Assembly: GCF_003071065.1 (NCBI RefSeq)
Contig: NZ_QCXX01000008.1
Location: forward strand, 124,001 to 188,000
DNA length: 64,000 nucleotides
Direction: 5' to 3'
Source: Sphingobacterium athyrii
GTDB taxonomy: Bacteria > Bacteroidota > Bacteroidia > Sphingobacteriales > Sphingobacteriaceae
In this document: one piece after another, positions 20,140 to 29,495 of the stretch
How the letters are laid out: each line of letters starts with the position of its first letter
How positions within the stretch are numbered: position 1 is the first letter of the stretch
Notes under the pieces: generated by a model
The model's input: only the letters and a program-made list of their open reading frames with translations
Told to the model about the DNA's origin: nothing
Database searches by the model: none
Position numbers and translations under genes: made by a program

Positions 20140-20376
20140 TTAGTTAACGTTTTTTTCTAAATAAGCGATTGCTTGACCAACAGTACCGATAGTCTCTGCT
20201 TGATCATCAGGAATAGCAACGTTGAATTCTTTTTCAAACTCCATGATCAACTCAACAGTGTCAAGTGAATCAGCACCTAAATCATTAGTGAATGAAGCTT
20301 CTGGTGTTACTTCGTTTTCGTCTACACCTAATTTTTCAACGATAATTGCTTTTACTCTTGAAGCGATATCTGACAT
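20140..20376 (-). CDS. acpP: Acyl carrier protein
   Basis: A 78-residue acidic protein carrying acyl chains on a phosphopantetheine attached to S37 (GADSLDTVEL). An in-frame start 63 bp upstream exists, but MSDIASRVKAII at 20376 gives the normal ACP N-terminus and is preferred. First gene of acpP-fabF-rnc-hisS. Confidence 0.96.
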   Translation of the reverse strand: MSDIASRVKAIIVEKLGVDENEVTPEASFTNDLGADSLDTVELIMEFEKEFNVAIPDDQAETIGTVGQAIAYLEKNVN

Positions 20377-20436
20377 GATTTTATAGTTTAATTGTTTAAT
20401 AAATCTGTGCAAAGAAAAATAAATTTCATCAAAATT

Positions 20437-20444
20437 CAAACCTA
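20437..20444 (-). promoter_or_regulatory. Candidate -7 element for acpP
   Basis: Reads TAGGTTTG on the minus strand, an exact TAnnTTTG, about 60 bp before the acpP start. No clear -33 partner. Confidence 0.45.
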
Positions 20445-20663
20445 AATTGATATTTAGATGAAAGTCACCATGTTAGGCGACCGAACTTATTCGCGTCTTA
20501 TACTAGCTAACCCACTCTATATTAACTTAGTTCAAGTATAACAAAAAATATTTTGTATTCCAAACGCTCAGCTAATTAACTCAAATTTTACACAAAAAGT
20601 ATATTCCCACCTTAAAATTATTAGTACCTTCGTTAGCATAAGAACATATATTTTAGAAAAAAA

Positions 20664-21158
20664 GTGGTCAATAAGTTAGTAGCAAGGTTAGACATGGACA
20701 TGGATGAAGAGTTAGATTTCACCCTACTCGCCATCACCTGCCCGCTGAAAGATTACCGTCTCTGTCACTTTATCAACAAAGTGACAAATCTGGATTTTTC
20801 CAGAGGCAAAGAGAGCAAATATGATCATGATGGCCGTCCAAAAAATAAATCCGAAGAAGAGCTTGAATATCATATCATCTTTGATGCAAAGAAAAAAATA
20901 AGCTACCACTTCACCGCTTTTCATTACCTCAGTCCCGATTCGGACACAGAATATTTTCTCATCAACAATAAAAGTATCGAGGGAACCTTTTTAATCCCCG
21001 AAAATCCCCATTTTGATTTCTTCGTCATCATCAAAAATTACATCTGTGAAGAAGATGTTGAACATATAATCAAAAGGATCAGCAAATTACCCGAAGTAGT
21101 CATAGCGAAAGAAATATCACCAAAAATATTGAAATCTAAAGAAAATCTCATATTTTAG
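20664..21158 (+). CDS. IPExxxVDY-type conserved protein
   Basis: A 164-residue cytoplasmic protein of a family found in Bacteroidota and named after its motif, here IPENPHFDFF near residue 111. The N-terminal part CPLKDYRLCHFINKV also fits the family. Function is unknown. The gene usually precedes pyruvate kinase, as here (136 bp to pyk). The start is GTG; an ATG ten codons further in is the alternative. A near-consensus -7 element (taccttcg, 20625-20632) is 31 bp before the GTG. Confidence 0.8.
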   Translation: MVNKLVARLDMDMDEELDFTLLAITCPLKDYRLCHFINKVTNLDFSRGKESKYDHDGRPKNKSEEELEYHIIFDAKKKISYHFTAFHYLSPDSDTEYFLINNKSIEGTFLIPENPHFDFFVIIKNYICEEDVEHIIKRISKLPEVVIAKEISPKILKSKENLIF

Positions 21159-21215
21159 CAGACTGTAGGTTAGTGTAGCAAATACACCTAACTGTAAATC
21201 TAAATTAATTCGATT

Positions 21216-21223
21216 TAGTTTTG
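21216..21223 (+). promoter_or_regulatory. Candidate -7 element for pyk
   Basis: TAGTTTTG, an exact TAnnTTTG, about 70 bp upstream of the pyk start. It suggests a promoter separate from the IPExxxVDY gene. Confidence 0.45.
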
Positions 21224-21294
21224 ACAAAACGACAACAATACAGCAAGCTGTTTGTTGTCATAAATGAAGAACATTAAAAAATACAAAATAACAG

Positions 21295-22722
21295 ATGGAA
21301 AAAGTTCAAAAAAGGACTAAAATTGTCGCAACATTAGGCCCTGCTTCGGCAGACAAACAAGTTTTGACCAACATGATTGCCAAAGGGGTTGATGTGTGTC
21401 GGTTGAATTTCTCTCATGGCAGCCAGGCAGATCACCTTAAGGTAATCGAAACTATAAATGCAATAAATAATGAAACCGGATTCAATGTTGCCATCTTAGC
21501 TGACTTACAAGGTCCAAAGATTCGGATCGGAAAAATGAAAGAAGGTGGTGCTGTTCTCGTCAATGGTTCAAAAGTTGAAATCACCACACACGAACTCATT
21601 GGAGATGAAAACAGAATCTATATTACATACGAAAACTTTCCAAACGATGTTGAAGCAAACGAAATCATATTACTTGATGACGGAAAACTTCAACTTCGTG
21701 TTTTAGAGACCAACCATAAAGACACCGTAACTTGTGAAGTCGTGCATGGAGGTGTCCTTACTTCACGTAAAGGTGTCAACCTGCCAAACACCAAAGTATC
21801 TATCCCTTCATTGACTGGGGAAGATTTGGATAACTTAAACTTTGCATTGGATCACGGTGCTGACTGGATTGCCATGTCATTCGTTCGTTCGGCAGAAGAT
21901 ATCGCACAATGCAAAAAAATCATTGCTGAAAAAGGAAGTCATGCGCGCGTAATCGCCAAAGTAGAGAAACCAGAAGCGATCGAAAACATTGATGCTATCA
22001 TCGAAGCTACTGACGCTGTCATGGTCGCTCGTGGAGACCTTGGTGTTGAACTTCCCATGGAAGAGGTACCGGGACTTCAAAAGATCATTGTCCAAAAATG
22101 TAGAGACCTTTCAAAACCTGTAATTATCGCTACTCAAATGTTAGAAAGCATGATTACTACACCTCGTCCTACCCGTGCTGAAGTAAACGATGTTGCCAAT
22201 TCAGTATTGGATGGGGCAGATGCAGTGATGTTAAGTGGAGAGACTTCAGTTGGCGAATTTCCGGAGATCGTAATCGAAACAATGAGTAAGATTATTATCC
22301 ACGTGGAACAAACTTCTTATCCTTATTATAATGAGAAAGTTAGTGAGATACACGACGGAACGCTTATTCCGGACGCAATTTGTGCCTCTTCAGTTTATCT
22401 GGCTCAAAAAACAAATGCCTCAGCAATTGCCGTGTTGACATCTTCCGGCGCAACAGCATTTGAAATTACAAGTTACAGACCAAATGTAGACATCTTGGTA
22501 TTTACAGGTACACAGACATTATTGAGACAATTGAGCTTGCTTTGGGGCGTAAAAACATTCATTTACGACAAATTCGAAAGTACAGATGGTTCTATCCATG
22601 ATGTCAATAGATTTATCGTCAAAAACAACTACGTTACACCAGGATCAATTATCATTAACACAGCCTCTACACCGTTAATTGAAAAAGGTAAAACAAATAC
22701 AATCCGTGTTTCTCAGCTGTAA
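21295..22722 (+). CDS. pyk: Pyruvate kinase
   Basis: 475 residues, normal length. It converts phosphoenolpyruvate and ADP to pyruvate and ATP. Recognised segments are KRTKIVATLGPAS, the active-site strand IAKVEKPEAIENIDAI, MVARGDLGVELP and IIATQMLESMI, followed by the C-terminal regulatory domain. It ends at a strong bidirectional terminator. Confidence 0.97.
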   Translation: MEKVQKRTKIVATLGPASADKQVLTNMIAKGVDVCRLNFSHGSQADHLKVIETINAINNETGFNVAILADLQGPKIRIGKMKEGGAVLVNGSKVEITTHELIGDENRIYITYENFPNDVEANEIILLDDGKLQLRVLETNHKDTVTCEVVHGGVLTSRKGVNLPNTKVSIPSLTGEDLDNLNFALDHGADWIAMSFVRSAEDIAQCKKIIAEKGSHARVIAKVEKPEAIENIDAIIEATDAVMVARGDLGVELPMEEVPGLQKIIVQKCRDLSKPVIIATQMLESMITTPRPTRAEVNDVANSVLDGADAVMLSGETSVGEFPEIVIETMSKIIIHVEQTSYPYYNEKVSEIHDGTLIPDAICASSVYLAQKTNASAIAVLTSSGATAFEITSYRPNVDILVFTGTQTLLRQLSLLWGVKTFIYDKFESTDGSIHDVNRFIVKNNYVTPGSIIINTASTPLIEKGKTNTIRVSQL

Positions 22723-22733
22723 GAAATAGGATC

Positions 22734-22780
22734 AAAAAAAGAAAGGCATTCGCGGTAAAACGAATGCCTTTCTTTTTTAT
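22734..22780. terminator. Bidirectional terminator
   Basis: Perfect 12-bp stem gaaaggcattcg / cgaatgcctttc with an 8-nt loop, A-tract on the left and T-tract on the right, between pyk and a convergent gene. Confidence 0.92.
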
Positions 22781-23100
22781 TTTTTGGGATAGAGCGAATC
22801 TATCTTAAATTTGAAATCTTTCACTTTTAAACTATCTTCCAATAGCTTAAACCTTAATGAGTCACGCTGTGATTTTTTTCTCTTGGGTATTTTTTCTGTC
22901 CCCGGCATAGGCGATAGACTATCCAGCTTTTTGAATTTCTGAACGGGCATATTATACTTCGCTGAAGCCGTATCTAATCCCAGAACGGGCATCTTGGAGT
23001 GTTTATCCTGTAATAAAGGACGATACTCTTTTTGCTTAATTTGGCCAAAGGCAATTCCCACCGTAAAAGATAATGCCAATGATAATACGTAAGCTTTCAT
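22777..23100 (-). CDS. Small exported protein of unknown function
   Basis: 107 residues from the start MKAYVLSLALSFTVG, which begins a clear signal peptide ending near IAFGQ; longer in-frame extensions lack this logic and are not used. The mature part is basic and Lys/Ser/Leu-rich with no recognised domain (PMPGTEKIPKRKKSQRD). It is divergent from the sensor kinase gene, so it may be functionally linked to it, but this is only positional. Confidence 0.6.
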   Translation of the reverse strand: MKAYVLSLALSFTVGIAFGQIKQKEYRPLLQDKHSKMPVLGLDTASAKYNMPVQKFKKLDSLSPMPGTEKIPKRKKSQRDSLRFKLLEDSLKVKDFKFKIDSLYPKK

Positions 23101-23202
23101 AACATAATCTATTTTAACTTCTAATTTACAACAACATAACCAAGATTTAAAGCAATCGCTGTTAAACATTGTTAAAACAGCTTCAAAACAAGTTAGCATC
23201 TT

Positions 23203-23210
23203 TATATTTG
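23203..23210 (+). promoter_or_regulatory. Candidate -7 element for the sensor kinase operon
   Basis: TATATTTG, exact TAnnTTTG, 49 bp upstream of the kinase start. Confidence 0.5.
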
Positions 23211-23258
23211 TAACAATACAAGTAAAGTGGAAGATGGAAGGCAAGAAAATATAATTTA

Positions 23259-25088
23259 ATGAAGAAAAATAGTATTGTATTAATCATTGGACTAATGTCT
23301 TTGGCGCTAATCGGGGTATTGGCCATGCAATTCTATTTCCTGCGGGATTCCTATCGTCAAAAATCACAGCTTTTTGATGAATCTGTCAATGCCGCGCTTA
23401 CGGCTGTCGCAGGGAAACTCGAACGCCGTGAGGTCGTGGATTTCGCGAAAGTACAACAGGAGCGTAATATCGAAAAATCCAAGCAAGAACAAGCGAAACA
23501 ACGTCAGTTAACTGAACAGCTTAGGCTCCAAACTCAAATTGAAGAACTCCGTGGCAAATTAGATCAGGTCTATCAAAAATATAAAGTACGAGAAGACAAA
23601 TTAAAGGCACTTTATCCCAATGTAGTCAATATCGAAAACTGGTTTTACGAAACCTATATCAGAAGACCACAATACCAGGATCTCGTTGAGATTAATATTA
23701 TCAAAACCCCAACAAATAGCATGTATTATCAGGAAGACGTCATTGTGTCAGCAACAAAGACTATTCCGCGTATAGAAGCAAAGGATGATAGCACTCGATT
23801 TTTGATTATCCATTTTGACGATTACAAAAGATTGATAGGAAGAGATTTATTTGTCCTCCCCCCAAGATCAGATCCAAAATTAGCCCGGAAGATTTTCGAA
23901 CTTGAAACAAAATTAAATAAATTATCCCGGCAAAATGCCCGGTATGAATTCAATGTCTACGACTCCGTTGCCATGCTCGGCGGTAAAAAGGCTGATTACA
24001 TCGAAGATGTCGCTATCGGGATGGAGCTGGCCAAAAGACCGCTAAAAGACCGGTTAAACGTTATTATTGTTCAGGAACTCCTAAAAGAAGAACTGGCACA
24101 ACGTGATATCAAAGCGCCGTTTAATATCGAAATATGGAGCACAAGCAACATCTTGCTGAACAATATCCTAAATGAAGCCGAATTAAACAGCCCTAAAAAT
24201 ACCACAAAGTACTCAACTGCTCTTTTTAAGGGTGACATCGGTGCTGCGCCGGGAAAACTGACAATATATTTTCCGAATAAAAAAGCGATTATTGCGGACA
24301 ACATGGGCTATTTATTACTGCCCATGCTCGCGCTCCTGTTTCTACTGGTCGGATGTTTTGCGTATACGCTTATTATTATCTTCAGGCAAAAGAAAGTATC
24401 TGAAATGAAAACCGACTTCATAAACAACATGACACATGAGTTTAAAACTCCCGTGGCTACGATTATGATCGCCAGCGAATCACTCAAGGATCCGGACATC
24501 AATGCAGACCATAAACGTGTACAGAAATTGGCCAATATCATTTACGACGAGAATGTTCGTCTCGGAAATCATATTGAACGGGTACTGGATTTGGCAAAAC
24601 TGGAGAAAGAAACCTTAAAACTCGACCGTGAAGATGTGCATATCAACGACCTTGTTGCCGCTGTTACCGACAGTATGCAGCTTCGGATGCAGAACATCGG
24701 CGGACAGTTCAGTGTTGACCTAGCGGCGACAAAAGATCTTGTTGTCGGGGATGAACTGCATTTTTCAAATGTTTTTTACAATCTACTGGATAATGCGATC
24801 AAATACAATAAAGGAGATCTACATGTCAATATCAATTCCAAAAATGTCGGCGACAACATCGTTATCACCATTGCTGACAATGGAATCGGGATGAGCCGGG
24901 ACCACCTTCAAAAGATATTCGATCAGTTTTATCGCATTCCTACTGGAAATGTCCACAATGTAAAAGGTTTTGGCCTAGGCCTCAGTTATGTCCAGGATAT
25001 ATTGAGAAGGCTCAATGGAAGGATCACCGTAAAAAGTGAGAAAGATAAGGGCACAACCTTTGAGGTAATTTTGCCCATAAAAAAATAA
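23259..25088 (+). CDS. Membrane sensor histidine kinase
   Basis: 609 residues. A first transmembrane helix (residues about 5-27) and a second (about 350-370, LLPMLALLFLLVGCFAYTL) enclose a periplasmic domain of about 320 residues that starts with a coiled coil (EQAKQRQLTEQLRLQ). The cytoplasmic part has the phospho-acceptor His in NNMTHEFKTPVATI (about residue 393) and an ATPase domain (NLLDNAIKYN, DNGIGM, GFGLGLSYV). It phosphorylates the OmpR-type regulator encoded just downstream. The signal sensed is unknown. Confidence 0.93.
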   Translation: MKKNSIVLIIGLMSLALIGVLAMQFYFLRDSYRQKSQLFDESVNAALTAVAGKLERREVVDFAKVQQERNIEKSKQEQAKQRQLTEQLRLQTQIEELRGKLDQVYQKYKVREDKLKALYPNVVNIENWFYETYIRRPQYQDLVEINIIKTPTNSMYYQEDVIVSATKTIPRIEAKDDSTRFLIIHFDDYKRLIGRDLFVLPPRSDPKLARKIFELETKLNKLSRQNARYEFNVYDSVAMLGGKKADYIEDVAIGMELAKRPLKDRLNVIIVQELLKEELAQRDIKAPFNIEIWSTSNILLNNILNEAELNSPKNTTKYSTALFKGDIGAAPGKLTIYFPNKKAIIADNMGYLLLPMLALLFLLVGCFAYTLIIIFRQKKVSEMKTDFINNMTHEFKTPVATIMIASESLKDPDINADHKRVQKLANIIYDENVRLGNHIERVLDLAKLEKETLKLDREDVHINDLVAAVTDSMQLRMQNIGGQFSVDLAATKDLVVGDELHFSNVFYNLLDNAIKYNKGDLHVNINSKNVGDNIVITIADNGIGMSRDHLQKIFDQFYRIPTGNVHNVKGFGLGLSYVQDILRRLNGRITVKSEKDKGTTFEVILPIKK

Positions 25089-25142
25089 CACGTTCCTTTT
25101 TTGTATATTCAGGGAACATTAGTGAAAATTAATAGATTCATT

Positions 25143-25832
25143 ATGCAAAAGATATTATTAGCAGAAGATGATCCCAATTTGGGGGATCTTTTAAAGGATT
25201 ATCTCGAATTAAAGGGAAAATTTGACGTTACGCTCTGTATAGATGGGGACGAAGCCATTTCCCAATTCAAAAAAAATGATTACGACTTATGCATTTTCGA
25301 TGTCATGATGCCTAAAAAAGACGGTTTTACCGTAGGCCGTGAAATCAGAAAAACAAATAGCACTGTACCGATCATCTTCGCCACCGCAAAGGGGATGATG
25401 GAAGACAAGACTGAGGCATTTGAATTAGGTGGAGATGATTATATTACCAAGCCGTTCCGTGTTGAGGAGTTACTGCTTCGGATTAATGCCCTTCTGAAAC
25501 GTAGTGTTAGAGACAAAGAAGATGAAGTGGTTGCAGACAAATTTGAAATTGGAGATTACTTCTTTGATTATACAAGTCAGCAGATCTCCTACAAGGGTCA
25601 AACGCAAAAATTATCAACAAAAGAGGCCGAGTTGCTCCGTCTGCTCTGTTTAAAAAAGAATGATGTATTGACCCGTGAAGAAGCCTTATTAAAAATATGG
25701 CATGACGACAATTATTTCACCGGCAGAAGTATGGATGTATTTCTCAGCAAACTTCGCAAATATCTAAAAGAAGATAACAAGGTAGAAATTGTCAATGTGC
25801 ACGGGAAAGGGTACAAACTTCTGGTAAGCTAA
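25143..25832 (+). CDS. OmpR-family response regulator
   Basis: 229 residues from the ATG at 25143 (MQKILLAEDDPN); an upstream TTG in frame would add 14 residues that precede the receiver fold and is rejected. The receiver domain has phospho-acceptor D53 in CIFDVMMPKKDG and Lys in YITKPF. A C-terminal winged helix follows (SMDVFLSKLRKYL, NVHGKGYKL). It starts 54 bp after the kinase and forms a two-gene signalling unit with it. Confidence 0.95.
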   Translation: MQKILLAEDDPNLGDLLKDYLELKGKFDVTLCIDGDEAISQFKKNDYDLCIFDVMMPKKDGFTVGREIRKTNSTVPIIFATAKGMMEDKTEAFELGGDDYITKPFRVEELLLRINALLKRSVRDKEDEVVADKFEIGDYFFDYTSQQISYKGQTQKLSTKEAELLRLLCLKKNDVLTREEALLKIWHDDNYFTGRSMDVFLSKLRKYLKEDNKVEIVNVHGKGYKLLVS

Positions 25833-25949
25833 AAACATAGCGGGTGAGATTCCATTGAACAATTTCACCCTGCTTTCCAATGAAAAGAAAGAAATAAAAC
25901 TTTTCTATCCTTAGTAGATTATAAAAAATAGATGCACTTTTATAAAAAA

Positions 25950-25981
25950 TTTGCATGTCAAAAAAAAATGTACTAACTTAG
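25950..25981 (+). promoter_or_regulatory. Promoter of the SAM riboswitch-metE transcript
   Basis: TTTG at 25950-25953, 20-nt spacer, then TAACTTAG at 25974-25981 (one mismatch to TAnnTTTG). Transcription would start at the first bases of the aptamer. Confidence 0.65.
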
Positions 25982-25985
25982 CGTC

Positions 25986-26087
25986 GCTTATAGAGAAAGG
26001 CAGAGGGAATAGACCCGATGAAGCCTTAGCAACCTGTCCCTTGACAAGGTGCTAAATTCTACCCTACTTGATATGGGAATGATAAGC
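25986..26087 (+). ncRNA. SAM-I (S-box) riboswitch
   Basis: The segment has the conserved S-box core: agaggga in P2, gatgaagcc and agcaacc around the ligand pocket, and a closing P1 helix gcttat (25986-25991) with ataagc (26082-26087). S-box RNAs bind S-adenosylmethionine and switch off methionine genes. It sits 75 bp upstream of metE. No U-tract terminator follows. The sequence tagagaaagg in the 5' strand (25991-26000) can pair with ccttctctcta at 26112-26122 with one bulge, which would disrupt P1/P2; this is a possible expression platform. Confidence 0.9.
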
Positions 26088-26162
26088 CGAAGTCACCGAA
26101 TTCTAGTGTGTCCTTCTCTCTAGCAAGAAATATAGTTGTAAAGAAATATTAAAAACATTATT

Positions 26163-28475
26163 ATGTTATTGACTAACAATTTAGGTTACCCTCGTGTGGG
26201 CGCGTTCCGCGAATTGAAAAAAGCCAATGAGGCCTATTGGGCTAAAAAATCTTCTGTTGAGGAATTATTGGACACAGCAAAAAAAATTCGTGAAGGCAAT
26301 TGGAAAACACAAAAAGATGCTGGAATAGATTTGATCCCTTCCAATGACTTCTCTTTTTACGATCAAGTATTGGATTTAACCCTTACTGTTGGTGCTATTC
26401 CTGCTCGTTATCATTCTTTATTGAATAAAGTTGATAACAACTACAGCTTAGACTTATATTTTGCTATGGCCCGCGGTTTCCAGCAAGAAGGAATTGACGT
26501 GACTGCAATGGAAATGACCAAGTGGTTGGATACCAATTACCACTATATGGTTCCCGAATTCACAAAGGATCAAGAGTTCAAATTGACTTCCGAAAAATTC
26601 TTAAATGAATACAACGAAGCAAAATCATTGGGTATTGAGACAAAACCAGTTTTACTTGGCCCAATCACTTACCTTTTGATCGGTAAAGAAAAAGAAGCTG
26701 GTTTCGACCGTATCGACCTATTGGACAAATTGGTTCCGGTATATGAGCAAATCCTGGCTAAATTGGCAGAAGCTGGTGCACAATATGTTCAGATTGACGA
26801 GCCTTTCTTGGCTTTGGATCTAGACGAAAAAGTAAAAGCATTATACCAACCTACTTTTGAGAAATTAGCTGCTGCTGCCAAAAACATCAAATTAATCGCT
26901 ACGACTTACTTCGAAGCATTAAAAGACAACGAAGATATCGCGGTTAACTTACCGATCCATGCATTACATTTGGATTTAGTACGCGGTGAAAACCAATTGG
27001 ATACAGTTTTGGCTAAAGTTCCTGCTTCATTGACATTATCATTGGGTATTGTTGAAGGCCGTAACATCTGGAAAAACGATTACGAAAAATCATTGGTTAA
27101 AATCAAACAAGCGGTTGATGCATTAGGAAAAGACCGCGTTTGGGTTGCCCCTTCTTCATCATTATTGCACGTTCCTTTTGATTTGGACAATGAGCACAAT
27201 GAGCAATCATTGCCTGCTGAAGTTAAAAACTGGTTAGCATTCGCAAAACAGAAGTTAGCAGAGGTAAAAGATCTAGCGATCTTAGCTGACGGTGAGGTTG
27301 ATGCAGAAACGACAAAACGTTTTGAAGCAAACAAAGCTGCTGCTGAAAGCCGTCGTACTTCTCCATTGATCCACAAACCAGAAGTTAAAACACGTACGAG
27401 CAATATCACTGATGATGATGCAAAACGTACATCAGTATTTGCTGACCGTAAAGCAGCACAACAAGCGAAGTTCAACTTGCCAGCATTCCCTACAACAACG
27501 ATCGGTTCATTCCCACAAACGAAAGATGTACGTAAATGGAGAGCTGATTTGAAAAAAGGAGCGATTACACAAGAAGAATACGATAAAGCAATTGCCGAAG
27601 AAACCGAAAACACAATCCGTCTTCAAGAACAATTGGATATCGACGTATTGGTTCACGGCGAGTTCGAACGCAATGACATGGTTGAATACTTCGGTGAGCA
27701 ATTGGCGGGATATGCATTCACTCAGAACGGTTGGGTACAATCCTACGGTTCCCGTTGTGTGAAACCTCCAATTATCTACGGAGATGTTTATCGTCCACAA
27801 GACATGACTGTACGTTGGTCTTCTTACGCTCAATCATTGACTAACCGTCCGGTTAAAGGGATGTTAACTGGTCCAGTTACCATCTTACAATGGTCTTTCG
27901 TACGTAACGATCAACCACGTTCGACAACAACTTACCAAATCGCATTGGCCATCCTGGATGAAGTACAAGCTTTGGAAAAAGCAGGAATCAAAATCATCCA
28001 GATTGATGAACCAGCAATCCGTGAAGGCTTACCATTACGCAAAGCTGATCAAAAAGATTACTTGAACTGGGCAGTTCGTGCTTTCCGTGTATCTTCATCC
28101 AATGTAGAGGATGATACACAGATCCACACACACATGTGTTACTCTGAGTTCAACAATGTGATCGAAGATATCGCAGCAATGGATGCAGACGTAATCACAA
28201 TTGAGACTTCCCGTTCACAAATGAAATTATTGAATGCATTTGCCGGTGATTTCAAATACCCGAACGATATCGGTCCAGGTGTATATGATATTCACTCACC
28301 ACGTGTACCAAGCAAAGATGAGATGGTAGACTTATTGCGCAAAGCAAAAGCAGTAGTTCCTGCGGAGCAACTTTGGGTTAACCCAGACTGTGGCTTGAAG
28401 ACACGCGCTTGGCCTGAAACTAAAGCTGCTTTAGAATCAATGGTTGATGCTGCGAAAATCTTAAGAGCAGAATAA
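26163..28475 (+). CDS. metE: Cobalamin-independent methionine synthase
   Basis: 770 residues, full length. It transfers the methyl group of 5-methyltetrahydropteroyl-triglutamate to homocysteine. The N-terminal half (LGYPRVGAFRELKKA) and the catalytic C-terminal half (TTTIGSFPQTKDVR) are both present. Zinc ligands are in HMCYSEF and NPDCGLKTR. It is a single-gene transcript controlled by the upstream SAM riboswitch and ends at a strong terminator. Confidence 0.98.
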   Translation: MLLTNNLGYPRVGAFRELKKANEAYWAKKSSVEELLDTAKKIREGNWKTQKDAGIDLIPSNDFSFYDQVLDLTLTVGAIPARYHSLLNKVDNNYSLDLYFAMARGFQQEGIDVTAMEMTKWLDTNYHYMVPEFTKDQEFKLTSEKFLNEYNEAKSLGIETKPVLLGPITYLLIGKEKEAGFDRIDLLDKLVPVYEQILAKLAEAGAQYVQIDEPFLALDLDEKVKALYQPTFEKLAAAAKNIKLIATTYFEALKDNEDIAVNLPIHALHLDLVRGENQLDTVLAKVPASLTLSLGIVEGRNIWKNDYEKSLVKIKQAVDALGKDRVWVAPSSSLLHVPFDLDNEHNEQSLPAEVKNWLAFAKQKLAEVKDLAILADGEVDAETTKRFEANKAAAESRRTSPLIHKPEVKTRTSNITDDDAKRTSVFADRKAAQQAKFNLPAFPTTTIGSFPQTKDVRKWRADLKKGAITQEEYDKAIAEETENTIRLQEQLDIDVLVHGEFERNDMVEYFGEQLAGYAFTQNGWVQSYGSRCVKPPIIYGDVYRPQDMTVRWSSYAQSLTNRPVKGMLTGPVTILQWSFVRNDQPRSTTTYQIALAILDEVQALEKAGIKIIQIDEPAIREGLPLRKADQKDYLNWAVRAFRVSSSNVEDDTQIHTHMCYSEFNNVIEDIAAMDADVITIETSRSQMKLLNAFAGDFKYPNDIGPGVYDIHSPRVPSKDEMVDLLRKAKAVVPAEQLWVNPDCGLKTRAWPETKAALESMVDAAKILRAE

Positions 28476-28494
28476 TTCTTAAACTATATTGATA

Positions 28495-28535
28495 AGAGCC
28501 CAAGATGAGAATTCATCTTGGGCTTATTTTTTTGA
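28495..28535 (+). terminator. Terminator of metE
   Basis: Perfect 12-bp stem agcccaagatga / tcatcttgggct, loop gaat, followed by tattttttt. Confidence 0.93.
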
Positions 28536-28567
28536 GTATTTTATCCGAAATCAAGCATCTTCGTCAG

Positions 28568-29074
28568 TTATTTACCTCGCTTTTTGATTGTCTTGGTCAT
28601 TTCCTGTTTTCCTTTAATCCGATCTTCGACAGACTTTATGACCGTGGACAGATCGCTGTCCAGGTTATCCAACTTAGCCATTTTGAGGATTTTTAAAGCC
28701 TTTTTGTATTTCTTTAATTTCTCAAGCAGCAACACCTTCTTAATCCAGATCACTGTCAGGGACATCCCGGGCAATGTCAATGCATATTTGATGGTTTTCT
28801 TTGCTGCTTCGTAATCGCCCATGTCGATCAAGGTCTGTATAAAATAGGGGTACACTTCCAAAGCATGCACATTATGGCTTAAAGCCTCCTGAAAATATTT
28901 CTTTGCCTGCTCATAATCAAAAAGTTGCTCCGCATAAACCCTACCCATTAAACACAACGCCATGGTATTGGATTCATCGTATGACAAGGCATAGGATAAG
29001 GATTCTAACGTATCCTCCAGATAATATGGATAATTATCCAGAGCCTGAAGGACATATTTATTCACTGAATTCAT
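28568..29074 (-). CDS. TPR-like helical repeat protein
   Basis: 168 residues built of helix pairs with tetratricopeptide spacing, for example YAEQLFDYEQAKKYFQEALSH and LLEKLKKYKKALKILKMAK. Such repeats are protein-binding scaffolds. There is no signal peptide, so it is cytoplasmic. The C-terminus is very basic (KTIKKRGK). It converges on metE; no partner is evident. Confidence 0.7.
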   Translation of the reverse strand: MNSVNKYVLQALDNYPYYLEDTLESLSYALSYDESNTMALCLMGRVYAEQLFDYEQAKKYFQEALSHNVHALEVYPYFIQTLIDMGDYEAAKKTIKYALTLPGMSLTVIWIKKVLLLEKLKKYKKALKILKMAKLDNLDSDLSTVIKSVEDRIKGKQEMTKTIKKRGK

Positions 29075-29495
29075 TGTTTTTTTTCAACATTACATGAGTA
29101 TTAGACCTCCTGCGACTACGACCAGCCACACAGATGTCATTTCCTTTATCGGTTAGATCATCTCAAATGATCTCCTGGCGACACATACATCACGATCCGA
29201 TGCTGTATTCAAGCGCCGAAAATTGGTCCGGAAAAGAAGATTAGGAGAGTGCGGTATTCCGGAGAATATGCCCAAGACTCTTCTTTGAGGACGAAGCTGG
29301 GGTTTTTAGTATAGCAAACATATTCTTCCGTTTTTTTATTTTATATTAATACCTGATTGTGTTGCAAAGATTCAAAATATTTATCAGATTAAAAAATATT
29401 TGATTATTAACAACTTACAAACATGTTATATCATTGGCATATTATTGTCATATCGTTTTTTTTAAAATCAACACCGTTTTAGCCATTTTCGTGTC
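29075..29495. other. Intergenic region without recognised gene
   Basis: 421 bp between two divergent genes. The left part is relatively GC-rich with short inverted segments (gatcat / atgatc near 29158), the right 200 bp is very AT-rich and probably carries the promoter of the next gene. No ORF or RNA family could be supported. Confidence 0.5.

Noticed and set aside
20377..20439. N-terminal extension of the acyl carrier protein
   Set aside because: The extension is unlike any ACP and overlaps the likely promoter; the ATG at 20376 gives the standard N-terminus.
23101..23244. N-terminal extension of the small exported protein
   Set aside because: The extra 48 residues are Cys/Phe-rich noise and would bury the signal peptide that begins at 23100.
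25843..25873. Hairpin gggtgagat / atttcaccc after the response regulator
   Set aside because: Contains a wobble and a 12-nt loop and is not followed by a T-tract; too weak to call a terminator.
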